Source: a virus
Reading direction: 5' to 3' (one strand)
IMG/VR virus record: IMGVR_UViG_3300049629_000734
Location: 1-43,768 of that record
Length of the DNA stretch: 43,768 bases
How positions within the stretch are numbered: position 1 is the first letter of the stretch; every line of letters begins with the position of its first letter. The notes beneath the pieces were generated by a model. That model was not told the origin of the DNA, did not search any database, and was given only the letters and a program-made list of their open reading frames with translations. Of the stretch, positions 8,121 through 14,287 are shown one piece after another. The position numbers and the translations under genes were made by a program.

Positions 8121-9602
8121 ATGAATTTTCTCAAACAACTAATGCTCGTGCCTGTTGCACTGGGTCTTGTTGCTCCTGCTGTGAATGCTGCAGAACTCAA
8201 TAATGAGGATGTCAACAAGTATGCCTCAGTACAACAAGTTACCAGCATTACACAATTCTCTGATATCCAACCCACTGATTGGGCTTATCAGGCACTTGGC
8301 AATCTTGTAGAACGTTATGGTTGTGTGGCAGGTTATCCTAATGGCACCTTTGTTGGTCGTCAGGCAATGACTCGCTTTGAAGCAGCTGCCCTTCTCAATG
8401 CTTGCTTGGATCGTGTAACTGAAACTACTGATGAACTCAAAAAACTCCTTGCTGAGTTTGATGCAGAACTCACAGTGATTACTTCTCGTGTAGATGGTCT
8501 TGAAAGTAAAGTTGGGCAACTTCAAGCAACCCAATTTTCTACTACAACCAAACTTAAGGGTGAAGCTAGCTTTGTTCTTGGTGGAGTTCCTGGTTTAAAA
8601 ACAAATGATGGTGGAAACGTTGGCAACACCGCATTTAACTATGACCTTCGTCTGAACTTTGATACTTCATTCACAGGTAAGGATTTGCTTCGTACTCGTA
8701 TTCGTTCTGGTAACTTCAGCAGTGATCCTTTTGGTTCAAGTTCTTCTCTGTTCAAACTGGACAAGGCAGAAACTTATGAGAACCAAGCAGTCATTGATCG
8801 TCTTTACTATCAGTTCCCAGTTACTAACAGTGTAACTCTGACTGCTGGTCCTCTGGTTCGTAACACAGAGATGGCTTGGATTCCTTCTGCTTATAAGTCA
8901 GATATCCTTGACTTCTTCCAACTTGGTGGTGCCTCTGGTGTCTATAACAAGGCAACTGGTGCTGGTTTTGGTGCTCAGTGGAAACAACCTACTCAAAAAG
9001 GTAAAGGTGGATTTCTTGTTAACCTGAACTATGTTGCTCAAAATGGCGACAATAGTGATACTGGTGTGTTCAATGCAGATGGTGCTCTGAACTTTATGGG
9101 TCAAGTAGGTTATCGTGCTCCTCAGTGGGGTGCTGCTGTAGCTTACAGGTATGGTACTGAAGGTTCTCGTGTTCGTACCTTCAACTCTCTTGGTGGTGGT
9201 TCTGCTGCCCTTGTGTCTGGTCAATCCAGCAACAGCATTGCTTTAAATGCTTACTGGCAACCACAAGATTCAGGTATTGTTCCCTCAGTTTCTGTGGGTT
9301 ATGGATACAATGAAATTGATGGTACTGGTTCTAAAAAGGGTGCTACCAATTCTGATTCCTGGTTCGTTGGGCTTCAGTGGTCTGATGTGTTTGCTAAGGG
9401 TAATTCTGCTGGAGTTGCTTTTGGTCAACCTGGAAATTCTGAGAACATTAGTGATGATGCTCAAATGCTTGAAATTTTCTACAAGTATAGAGTGTCTGAT
9501 AACATCAGCATCACTCCTGCTCTCTTCTACATCAGCAACAACCAAAGATTCCAAAATGAATCTGCTTGGGGTGGCGTAGTCCAGACAACCTTCAAGTTCT
9601 GA
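8121..9602 (+). CDS. SLH-domain outer-membrane porin (cyanobacterial Som/OprB type)
   Basis: 493 residues. An N-terminal signal peptide (about residues 1-23, ending VNA-A) precedes an S-layer-homology domain at roughly 44-110 (FSDIQPTDWAYQAL, GYPNGTF, MTRFEAAALLNACLD). A coiled-coil linker (about 112-138) follows, then an OprB-like beta-barrel ending with a C-terminal aromatic residue (TTFKF). This is the full architecture of cyanobacterial major porins, where the SLH domain binds the peptidoglycan-linked polymer. It would alter outer-membrane permeability in the infected cell. Codons end in C more often than in the upstream glycan genes, as in psbA and pstS, suggesting high expression or a different origin. 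No Shine-Dalgarno is present before ATG 8121. Confidence 0.92.
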   Translation: MNFLKQLMLVPVALGLVAPAVNAAELNNEDVNKYASVQQVTSITQFSDIQPTDWAYQALGNLVERYGCVAGYPNGTFVGRQAMTRFEAAALLNACLDRVTETTDELKKLLAEFDAELTVITSRVDGLESKVGQLQATQFSTTTKLKGEASFVLGGVPGLKTNDGGNVGNTAFNYDLRLNFDTSFTGKDLLRTRIRSGNFSSDPFGSSSSLFKLDKAETYENQAVIDRLYYQFPVTNSVTLTAGPLVRNTEMAWIPSAYKSDILDFFQLGGASGVYNKATGAGFGAQWKQPTQKGKGGFLVNLNYVAQNGDNSDTGVFNADGALNFMGQVGYRAPQWGAAVAYRYGTEGSRVRTFNSLGGGSAALVSGQSSNSIALNAYWQPQDSGIVPSVSVGYGYNEIDGTGSKKGATNSDSWFVGLQWSDVFAKGNSAGVAFGQPGNSENISDDAQMLEIFYKYRVSDNISITPALFYISNNQRFQNESAWGGVVQTTFKF

Positions 9603-9623
9603 TAATCACTCCCAAAATGAGTG

Positions 9624-9652
9624 AAAGCACCCCCCAAAGGGGTGCTTTTTTC
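9624..9652 (+). terminator. Rho-independent terminator after porin
   Basis: AAAGCACCCC (9624-9633) pairs with GGGGTGCTTT (9639-9648) around a CCAAA loop and leads into a T run. It separates porin from pstS. Confidence 0.9.
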
Positions 9653-9695
9653 TTAACCAAATCTTAGTTGATTTTATATTTTCTTCAAATAGAAT
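9652..9695 (+). promoter_or_regulatory. Pho-box-like triple repeat and -10 element of pstS
   Basis: Three 8-base units with 3-base spacers: CTTAACCA (9652-9659), CTTAGTTG (9663-9670), TTATATTT (9674-9681). The first fits the cyanobacterial Pho-box consensus PyTTAAPyPy(T/A) fully; I count 6 of 8 matches in each of the others. The 11-base period is what PhoB/SphR-type regulators need. A TAGAAT -10 element sits at 9690-9695, eight bases beyond the last repeat, and no good -35 is present, as expected of an activator-dependent promoter. It suggests that the host phosphate-starvation regulator controls the phage gene. Confidence 0.7.
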
Positions 9696-9718
9696 TATCT
9701 TGTAGTTATTCACTTTTT

Positions 9719-10684
9719 ATGAAACTCAAACATTTTATTGCTATTAGTCTTGCTCTTGCACCTACTGCTGCATTTGCTGGAGTTGACCGTATCGCTGTTG
9801 CTGGTGCTACTTTCCCAGCAACTATCTATCAACGCTGGTTTGCTGCTCTTGCCAAGTCTGGTGGACCAAAAGTAAACTATCAGTCAGTTGGTTCTGGTGC
9901 TGGTCGTAAGGCATTTATTGACCAGACAGTAACCTTCGCAGCAACTGATGATCCTATCTCTGATAAGGACAGAGCAAAGGTTTCTCGTGGTGTAGTTCAA
10001 ATTCCTACCGTTGGTGGAACGATTGCTATTGCCTACAACAATCCTGCTTGTAAACTGAAACTCACCCAGAAGCAAGTAGTATCTGTCTTTATGGGTTCTA
10101 TTAACAACTGGAAGGAACTTGGATGCCCTGCTGGTAAGATTTCTGTGGCACACCGTTCTGATGGTTCTGGAACCACTGCTGCCTTTACTGAATCACTTCA
10201 ATCTTTCTCCAAAGAATGGACTCTTGGTGTTGGTAAGTCTGTAAATTGGAAAGTTGGTGTTGGTGGTAAAGGTAATGAAGGCGTTGCCGGTGTTCTCCAA
10301 ACTACTCCTGGTTCAATTGGTTATCTTAATCAATCTTTTGTGAAGGGTAATCTGAAAGCAGCGGCAGTTCAGAACAAGGTTGGTGAATTCGTTCTCCCCA
10401 ATTATACTTCTGGCGCCAAAGCACTGAATGGTATTAAGTTGGATAAAAATCTTGCCGGACAAAATCCCAATCCTTCTGCCAGTGGTGCTTATCCTATTGC
10501 CACTTTGACTTATGTTCTTGCCTATAAGACTGGTAATGGTCCTAAAGCAGCATCTATCAGACAGGCAATTAGTTATATGCTGAGCGATAAGGCACAGGCA
10601 CTTGCTGATGATCTTGGATATGTTCCCCTTAAGGATGAAATCCAATCACGAGCACAGGCTGCTGTGAAACTTATTGGTGAATGA
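9719..10684 (+). CDS. pstS: Phosphate-binding protein PstS
   Basis: 321 residues from ATG 9719. Signal peptide 1-20 ends AFA-G. The mature part has the PstS ligand-binding elements: AGATFPATIYQRW near the N terminus, YQSVGSGAGRKAF, ATDDPIS, and HRSDGSGTTAAFTE, which binds the phosphate oxygens. It is the periplasmic substrate-binding component of the host Pst ABC transporter; other pst genes are absent here, so it must work with host PstCAB. Cyanophages carry it to sustain phosphate uptake during infection. The upstream Pho-box-like element supports phosphate regulation. Confidence 0.95.
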   Translation: MKLKHFIAISLALAPTAAFAGVDRIAVAGATFPATIYQRWFAALAKSGGPKVNYQSVGSGAGRKAFIDQTVTFAATDDPISDKDRAKVSRGVVQIPTVGGTIAIAYNNPACKLKLTQKQVVSVFMGSINNWKELGCPAGKISVAHRSDGSGTTAAFTESLQSFSKEWTLGVGKSVNWKVGVGGKGNEGVAGVLQTTPGSIGYLNQSFVKGNLKAAAVQNKVGEFVLPNYTSGAKALNGIKLDKNLAGQNPNPSASGAYPIATLTYVLAYKTGNGPKAASIRQAISYMLSDKAQALADDLGYVPLKDEIQSRAQAAVKLIGE

Positions 10685-10712
10685 TAAGTCAGTAAATCCT
10701 GACATAATTAGG

Positions 10713-10720
10713 TATAAATG
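10713..10720 (+). promoter_or_regulatory. Late-promoter-like motif TATAAATG
   Basis: Matches the T4 late consensus TATAAATA at 7 of 8 positions, 29 bases after pstS and just before the terminator stem. It could supply late transcription of hli and petF. Weak evidence alone. Confidence 0.4.
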
Positions 10721-10726
10721 CTTACC

Positions 10727-10755
10727 AGAGGGGCTTGACCCCTCTTTCTTTTTGC
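10727..10755 (+). terminator. Rho-independent terminator after pstS
   Basis: AGAGGGG (10727-10733) pairs with CCCCTCT (10739-10745) around CTTGA, followed by a T-rich tract. The -35 hexamer of the next promoter is built into the loop and 3' arm. Confidence 0.85.
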
Positions 10756-10763
10756 TATATAAT
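10735..10763 (+). promoter_or_regulatory. Sigma70-type promoter of hli/petF operon
   Basis: TTGACC (10735-10740) and TATAAT (10758-10763) are separated by exactly 17 bases, an 11 of 12 match to consensus. It overlaps the pstS terminator. Transcription should begin near 10770, about 20 bases before the hli ATG. Confidence 0.85.
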
Positions 10764-10790
10764 TCTGTAATAGTTCTTTACAAAACTCAA

Positions 10791-11000
10791 ATGACCGTAA
10801 CAAAAAATGAATTTGGACAAATGAACATGTTCGCCAAAGAGCCTACAATGTGGATGTCAGAAGAAGACATTGAGCGTTATGGATTTGAGCCTTATGCTGA
10901 GAAAGCGGAGAAATCAAATGGACGTTGGGCTATGGTCGGTTTTGTTAGTGGGATCATTTCTTATACTCTCACTGGCAACTTCTTCTTCGGTATCTTCTGA
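10791..11000 (+). CDS. hli: High-light-inducible protein (Hli)
   Basis: 69 residues from ATG 10791; a longer reading from 10674 would run back through the promoter and is rejected. Residues 40-62 hold the chlorophyll-binding Hli/CAB helix with E..NGRWAMVGF and a following hydrophobic single TM segment ending in a TGNFFFGIF-like tail. Hli proteins bind chlorophyll and protect photosystem II and newly made pigment proteins from light damage. The TGA overlaps the ATG of a 28-residue membrane peptide. No Shine-Dalgarno is visible before the start. Confidence 0.92.
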   Translation: MTVTKNEFGQMNMFAKEPTMWMSEEDIERYGFEPYAEKAEKSNGRWAMVGFVSGIISYTLTGNFFFGIF

Positions 11001-11086
11001 TGACTGAAATTCTTTGGACGTTAACCACAGTTGCTTTTTTTGTGACTTTGGGTTATGCTGTAGAACAACTTGCTGAAACCTACTGA
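11000..11086 (+). CDS. 28-residue single-TM peptide between hli and petF
   Basis: ATG 11000 overlaps the hli stop (TGATG) and the frame ends at TGA 11084-11086, six bases before petF. The peptide begins [19 protein letters not shown], one membrane helix with a short polar C terminus ending ETY. Size and topology resemble the tiny subunits of photosystem II or the cytochrome b6f complex, but I could not match it to PetL, PetN, PsbX or another named subunit. The translational coupling to hli argues that it is real. Confidence 0.55.
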   Translation: MTEILWTLTTVAFFVTLGYAVEQLAETY

Positions 11087-11091
11087 TTTTT

Positions 11092-11385
11092 ATGGCAACT
11101 TACAAAGTAACACTTCAATCCCCTGATGGTACTGAGACAGTCATTGACTGCCCTGATGATCAATATATTCTCGAATCTGCTGATGAGGCAGGTGTAGATC
11201 TTCCTTCATCCTGCCGTGCTGGTGCTTGCTCTGCTTGTGCTGGTAAACTGATTAGTGGTACAGTAGATAATTCTGAGCAATCCTTTCTTGATGATGAACA
11301 AATGGAAGAAGGTTGGATTCTCACTTGTGTGGCATATCCCACCAGTGACTGTGTAATTCTTACTGAACAGGAAGAAAACCTGTGA
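11092..11385 (+). CDS. petF: Plant-type [2Fe-2S] ferredoxin
   Basis: 97 residues, the normal length for cyanobacterial ferredoxin I. Cluster ligands are Cys41, Cys46, Cys49 and Cys79 in the CRAGACSAC...LTC pattern. It accepts electrons from photosystem I and supplies FNR, ribonucleotide reductase, bilin reductases and similar enzymes. Phage ferredoxin likely redirects reductant in the infected cell. It is co-transcribed with hli from the promoter at 10735. No Shine-Dalgarno is visible before ATG 11092. Confidence 0.95.
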   Translation: MATYKVTLQSPDGTETVIDCPDDQYILESADEAGVDLPSSCRAGACSACAGKLISGTVDNSEQSFLDDEQMEEGWILTCVAYPTSDCVILTEQEENL

Positions 11386-11594
11386 GTGCTAGTATGTTAG
11401 GGCAACTTGAACTTGCCCTTCAAGAACTCTCTGCTGCTGGGTGGAATCCAGACACACAATTGGAAGTCAAGATTGCAGGCACCCTAAAGAATGACAAGTT
11501 TATTGCCATCAAACCTATCAAAGAAAAACTGGTTTGTAATCCAAACCCAGAACTTAAACAACATCACACTATTAAGGAGAAAAACAATGTTTAA
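11382..11594 (+). CDS. Small conserved-type hypothetical protein in photosynthesis operon
   Basis: 70 residues if started at GTG 11382, which overlaps the ferredoxin stop; ATG 11394 would give 66. The sequence [17 protein letters not shown] followed by two beta-like strands and a basic tail has no recognised domain. It overlaps the second hli by eight bases, so it is translationally linked on both sides. The AAGGAGA ribosome site of hli lies inside its 3' end. Confidence 0.6.
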   Translation: MSASMLGQLELALQELSAAGWNPDTQLEVKIAGTLKNDKFIAIKPIKEKLVCNPNPELKQHHTIKEKNNV

Positions 11595-11697
11595 CGAAAA
11601 GTCTGAGCGTATTAATGGTTGGTTTGCAATGATTGGTATCGTTGCTGCTATGGGAACTTATGCTTTTACTGGGCAAATCATTCCTGGCATTTGGTGA
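11587..11697 (+). CDS. hli: Short high-light-inducible protein (Hli)
   Basis: 36 residues, among the shortest Hli forms. It consists almost only of the chlorophyll-binding helix: ERINGWFAMIGIVAAMGTYA, then a TGQIIPGIW tail. The usual E..NGR.AM.G motif is E..NGWFAMIG here, so the arginine is replaced by tryptophan. AAGGAG at 11574-11579 is a good ribosome site, in contrast to the first hli. It ends the operon; a terminator follows at 11785. Confidence 0.88.
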   Translation: MFNEKSERINGWFAMIGIVAAMGTYAFTGQIIPGIW

Positions 11698-11784
11698 CTG
11701 AAGGTAACAAAAAAAAGTTCTTGAGTATGTAAAAACACCTGTCAGGAAAACCTCATTAGTTTGAAATAATAAGCAATAATAATT

Positions 11785-11821
11785 AACTCTATTTCTAAAT
11801 ATGGAAGTAGAGTTTTTTTTT
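11785..11821 (+). terminator. Strong rho-independent terminator of the hli/petF operon
   Basis: An 11-bp stem, 11785-11795 with 11804-11814 (one G-T pair), an 8-base loop and a T run at 11813-11821. Confidence 0.9.
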
Positions 11822-11823
11822 AC

Positions 11824-11985
11824 ATGCCCAGAGGACAATTGACAAAAGATGAAATAAAGTGTTGGGTGTTAAAATTAAAACAAAAACTTTATAACGAAAA
11901 TATTGGTTATACCTCTGACCCAAAAGCACTTGCAGATAGTTATCTGAATAAAGTTTTAGAAAAAATAGAGGAATGTCAAAGATGA
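11824..11985 (+). CDS. Small hypothetical protein
   Basis: 53 residues from ATG 11824, immediately after the terminator T run. The peptide (MPRGQLTKDEIKCWVLKLKQ then a helix-rich second half) looks like a small helical cytoplasmic protein. No family recognised. Its TGA overlaps the ATG of the next peptide. How it is transcribed is unclear because it starts directly behind a terminator; read-through is possible. Confidence 0.5.
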   Translation: MPRGQLTKDEIKCWVLKLKQKLYNENIGYTSDPKALADSYLNKVLEKIEECQR

Positions 11986-12056
11986 TGGAATGGTTTTTAT
12001 CTTATTTTTTAATTGTTGTAGCAATTATTATAATAAAAACATCATTATCTAAATAA
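11982..12056 (+). CDS. 24-residue membrane peptide
   Basis: ATG 11982 overlaps the previous stop (ATGA). The peptide MMEWFLSYFLIVVAIIIIKT plus four residues is a single hydrophobic helix with a lysine-containing end. It lies just upstream of the peptidase and endolysin genes, so a lysis-accessory role is conceivable but unproven. It is very short and could be spurious. Confidence 0.4.
   Translation: MMEWFLSYFLIVVAIIIIKTSLSK
12048..12055 (+). promoter_or_regulatory. Late-promoter-like motif TCTAAATA
   Basis: 7 of 8 match to TATAAATA, 22 bases before the C39-like peptidase start. It fits late expression of the peptidase/endolysin pair. Confidence 0.4.
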
Positions 12057-12076
12057 AATACAGAATTGATAAAGCA

Positions 12077-12763
12077 ATGAAAGTAGATCTTCACAATTTT
12101 TTTCAATATTACGATCCAAAAAATCCAAAACATGTTGCTGCAGTAGAGCAACTTGAAGTTGATTTGAAAGACTCTCCACTCTTGGATGATACCTCAAACT
12201 GGGTGAAGATTTTCAGGACAAAAGTGGAACCAGTAGTTCCAGGAGTTCTCAATGTTCCTTACTACCCTCAAACGGATAATTACAGAGACGCTAATCGTAC
12301 TTGTAATAGTTCTTCCTGTGCTATGTGTCTTGAGTATTTTAGTCCAGGAACACTAAAAGGACCAAAGGGTGATGATGCTTATGTTCAAAAAGTATTCGCA
12401 GTGGGCGATACAACTGATCATGCAGTTCAGACAAAAGTTCTCAGTTCTTATGGGATTAAGTCTGAGTTTAGGTATAATCTTTCATTTGCAGATCTTGATC
12501 GTGAGTTATCTGCTGGTAGACCCGTTGTTATTGGGGTACTCCATCGTGGCACTTTATCTTCTCCTACTGGTGGGCACATGTGTGTAGTCATAGGAAAGAA
12601 AGGTGATTGTTATGTAGTAAATGATCCTTATGGTTCTTTGAATGATGGGTACACAGGACCTGTTACAAATGGTAAGGGTGTAGTTTATAAGAAGACGGAT
12701 CTTCAATATCGTTGGTTGGAGAAAGGGAAAGATAAAACTGGTTGGGGCAGAATCTTCAAATGA
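12077..12763 (+). CDS. C39-like papain-fold peptidase, possible cell-wall enzyme
   Basis: 228 residues. NVPYYPQTD (residues 59-67) followed by Cys76, Cys81 and Cys84 and later GGHMCVVIG with His167 and NDPYG with Asp183 give the Cys-His-Asp order of C39-like proteases (bacteriocin-processing type fold). Which Cys is catalytic cannot be settled. No signal peptide or transport domain is present. The gene overlaps the endolysin ATG by four bases, so the two are co-translated and probably act together, for example in peptide cross-link cleavage during lysis. Maturation of a phage or host protein is the alternative. Confidence 0.75.
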   Translation: MKVDLHNFFQYYDPKNPKHVAAVEQLEVDLKDSPLLDDTSNWVKIFRTKVEPVVPGVLNVPYYPQTDNYRDANRTCNSSSCAMCLEYFSPGTLKGPKGDDAYVQKVFAVGDTTDHAVQTKVLSSYGIKSEFRYNLSFADLDRELSAGRPVVIGVLHRGTLSSPTGGHMCVVIGKKGDCYVVNDPYGSLNDGYTGPVTNGKGVVYKKTDLQYRWLEKGKDKTGWGRIFK

Positions 12764-13377
12764 CTATAAAATTTATTGATGCAGTAAAGAATCATAAAGA
12801 TCTTCCACATCAAAATAATGCTTGGCAGTTTCTTCAAGCATCAGTTCATAAAGAAATTCTAGATGAGTTTGCAAGAATTTATCGTAATCAACAGATCAAT
12901 TTAACATTAGAGGGTCTCCCTGAACCTGGAGTTTTTCTCATCAAAGAGTTTGAAGGATGCCATCTTTCTGCATACTATGACCCCCTCACAGGAGGACTTC
13001 CGATCACAATAGGGTGGGGAAGCACCAGAAGAAAAGATGGATCCATTTTTATGATTGGGAATCGTATTTCTCAAGAAGAAGCAGATGATCTTTTATACTT
13101 TCAATTGCGTCGTGAGTTTCTTCCAACACTTCAAAAAATTCCATATTGGAGGGAGATGAATGAAAATCAACAAGGCGCAATTCTTAGCTTTGCTTATAAT
13201 CTTGGTGCTGATTTTTATGGAAGCCCTGACTTTAATACGATAACTAAAGTCCTTAAGAATAAGGAGTGGGGTAAAGTTCCAGAGGCACTCAAACTCTATC
13301 GTAATCCTGGTAGTAAAGTAGAGAAAGGATTACTCAGAAGAAGAACTGCCGAAGGTGCCCTCTGGTCTTCCAAGTAA
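12760..13377 (+). CDS. GH24 lysozyme-type endolysin
   Basis: 205 residues from ATG 12760. The catalytic triad of T4-type lysozyme fits Glu65 (in EFEG), Asp74 (in YDP) and Thr83 (in ITIGWG). The C-terminal GLLRRRTAEGALW motif is the family's closing helix. It hydrolyses the MurNAc-GlcNAc bond of peptidoglycan. An extra N-terminal segment of about 50 residues precedes the catalytic domain and lacks a signal sequence, so a holin or similar pore would be needed for export. It is convergent with a minus-strand series of small genes that includes a holin candidate. Confidence 0.9.
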   Translation: MTIKFIDAVKNHKDLPHQNNAWQFLQASVHKEILDEFARIYRNQQINLTLEGLPEPGVFLIKEFEGCHLSAYYDPLTGGLPITIGWGSTRRKDGSIFMIGNRISQEEADDLLYFQLRREFLPTLQKIPYWREMNENQQGAILSFAYNLGADFYGSPDFNTITKVLKNKEWGKVPEALKLYRNPGSKVEKGLLRRRTAEGALWSSK

Positions 13378-13524
13378 CTTTCTACCACGCCTCCAAGTTC
13401 TACGAATTGCAGAACGAACTTCTGGTGGTTGTTGTTTAATTTTTATATTTCTATTCTCATTAAAGAAACCATCATTAGTCAGTAATCTAATGAGGATGAT
13501 TATCGGAAGAATTGTTTTCTTCAT
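13330..13524 (-). CDS. Possible basic small protein overlapping endolysin end
   Basis: 64 residues at most, start uncertain. The interior reads QPPEVRSAIRRTWRRGRK and the C terminus is Ser/Glu-rich. It overlaps the endolysin 3' end by 48 bases on the opposite strand and the preceding minus-strand gene by 38 bases. It would be the last gene of the minus-strand series. No family recognised; the strong Arg bias could suit nucleic-acid or membrane binding. Confidence 0.4.
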   Translation of the reverse strand: MKKTILPIIILIRLLTNDGFFNENRNIKIKQQPPEVRSAIRRTWRRGRKLLGRPEGTFGSSSSE

Positions 13525-13615
13525 TATCCCAGATAAGAATTTTGTAGATACACCAAATAACTCCTATCAGACCAACACCTAACAATATATTTACACTCCA
13601 AACTACATCACTCAT
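13487..13615 (-). CDS. 42-residue single-TM peptide
   Basis: It starts with the ATG whose first base is 13615, inside the end of the upstream gene, and stops at TAG 13487-13489. It has one membrane helix (SVNILLGVGLIGVIWCIYKI) and an acidic/His C-terminal tail. Tight overlap with its neighbour supports a real gene. Together with the adjacent two-TM protein it could form part of a holin or spanin-like function, which is inference. Confidence 0.55.
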   Translation of the reverse strand: MSDVVWSVNILLGVGLIGVIWCIYKILIWDNEENNSSDNHPH

Positions 13616-13901
13616 TTTCCTTTTCTTCAGATTTTTTATTTAAGTTTGCTTTTAAAGCAATGATGGTTGCTAGAAGAGACATCAAAACTTGAATTGATTC
13701 TGATGTATTATCATCACATTTACTTGGAGGTTTTGCTCCACTTTTATCAAATGCTTTTACAAGATACAAGTAATGTAAACTAGACATCACTTTGAAATTA
13801 CATATCACATAGTTAGTGAATGTCATTCCAACAATTGCTGTTGCTACAAAGGCAACTAACATAGGAACAATATTATCAAGTGTTGGATATTTAAATTTCA
13901 T
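13608..13901 (-). CDS. Two-TM small membrane protein, holin candidate
   Basis: 97 residues from ATG at 13901, in ATGA overlap with the upstream gene; an earlier start at 13925 lies inside that gene. A first hydrophobic helix (IVPMLVAFVATAIVGM) and a second one (VLMSLLATIIAL) flank a polar, Lys/Asp-rich loop; the C terminus is highly charged. This topology fits class II holins and also many unrelated phage membrane proteins. The neighbouring convergent endolysin makes holin the leading guess. Confidence 0.6.
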   Translation of the reverse strand: MKFKYPTLDNIVPMLVAFVATAIVGMTFTNYVICNFKVMSSLHYLYLVKAFDKSGAKPPSKCDDNTSESIQVLMSLLATIIALKANLNKKSEEKENE

Positions 13902-14089
13902 CTTCCCTCCTCTTTGTGAACCCAAGTCTTAAGTTCATTTAAATATTGTCTCAACATATCCGCTTTTTTTAAATGCCAAACATCACCACTCTTGAAGTAC
14001 TCTTGAGTGTGATTATCTATTGCTTTGAGAATATGATGGATGGGAGAATTCCAAGGCTCACGCTTTGGAGTATTCCATTCTCTTGGCAT
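13898..14089 (-). CDS. Small hypothetical protein
   Basis: 63 residues, ATG at 14089 with GAGGA about 7 bases upstream. Trp- and His-rich, predicted mostly helical (HHILKAIDNHTQEYF and a second helix). No family recognised. It is joined to the next gene by an ATGA overlap in the minus-strand late mini-operon. Confidence 0.6.
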   Translation of the reverse strand: MPREWNTPKREPWNSPIHHILKAIDNHTQEYFKSGDVWHLKKADMLRQYLNELKTWVHKEEGR

Positions 14090-14095
14090 AAATCC

Positions 14096-14200
14096 TCACT
14101 TTTTCTTACCACCATTCTTTGCTTTCTTAGCAGTTGCATTGCCCTGATTCTGTTTAGAACCATTAGATCCTTTCTTACCTTTATTTGCAGATTTTGCCAT
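14096..14200 (-). CDS. 34-residue Lys/Gly/Asn-rich basic peptide
   Basis: Starts with ATG at 14200, 23 bases behind a late-promoter motif on the minus strand, and ends at TGA 14096-14098. The sequence consists of MAKSANKGKKGSNGSK-type low-complexity basic repeats, nearly one third lysine. It could bind nucleic acid or acidic surfaces. It is the first gene of the minus-strand mini-operon. Confidence 0.5.
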   Translation of the reverse strand: MAKSANKGKKGSNGSKQNQGNATAKKAKNGGKKK

Positions 14201-14222
14201 AGTAGTGAGTTGGGCACTTATT

Positions 14223-14230
14223 TATTTATG
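14223..14230 (-). promoter_or_regulatory. Minus-strand late promoter motif CATAAATA
   Basis: 7 of 8 match to the T4 late consensus, followed by an overlapping second ATAAATA, 23 bases before the ATG at 14200. It should drive the small-gene series down to 13330. It sits back to back with the psbA promoter. Confidence 0.6.
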
Positions 14231-14252
14231 GATAGACATGCATTTGGATAGC

Positions 14253-14286
14253 TTGACAGGATTTCCTGACAATGCTATAATAAATA
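14253..14286 (+). promoter_or_regulatory. psbA promoter: consensus sigma70 with overlapping late motif
   Basis: TTGACA (14253-14258) and TATAAT (14276-14281) match consensus at all 12 positions with a 17-base spacer. AATAAATA (14279-14286), 7 of 8 to the late consensus, overlaps the -10. psbA can thus be read by host polymerase at once and by the late system afterwards. Transcripts would start around 14288. Confidence 0.9.
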
Positions 14287-14287
14287 C

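Noticed and set aside
8226-9554. Several long antisense frames across the porin gene
   Set aside because: They arise from the C/T-biased codons of the porin and show no ribosome sites, domains or operon context.
10674-10790. N-terminal extension of the first Hli protein
   Set aside because: It would overlap pstS, the terminator and the promoter; the Hli-type start is ATG 10791.
12369-12587. 72-residue plus-strand frame inside the C39-like gene
   Set aside because: It is a hydrophobic alternative reading of a clearly conserved coding sequence with no ribosome site.
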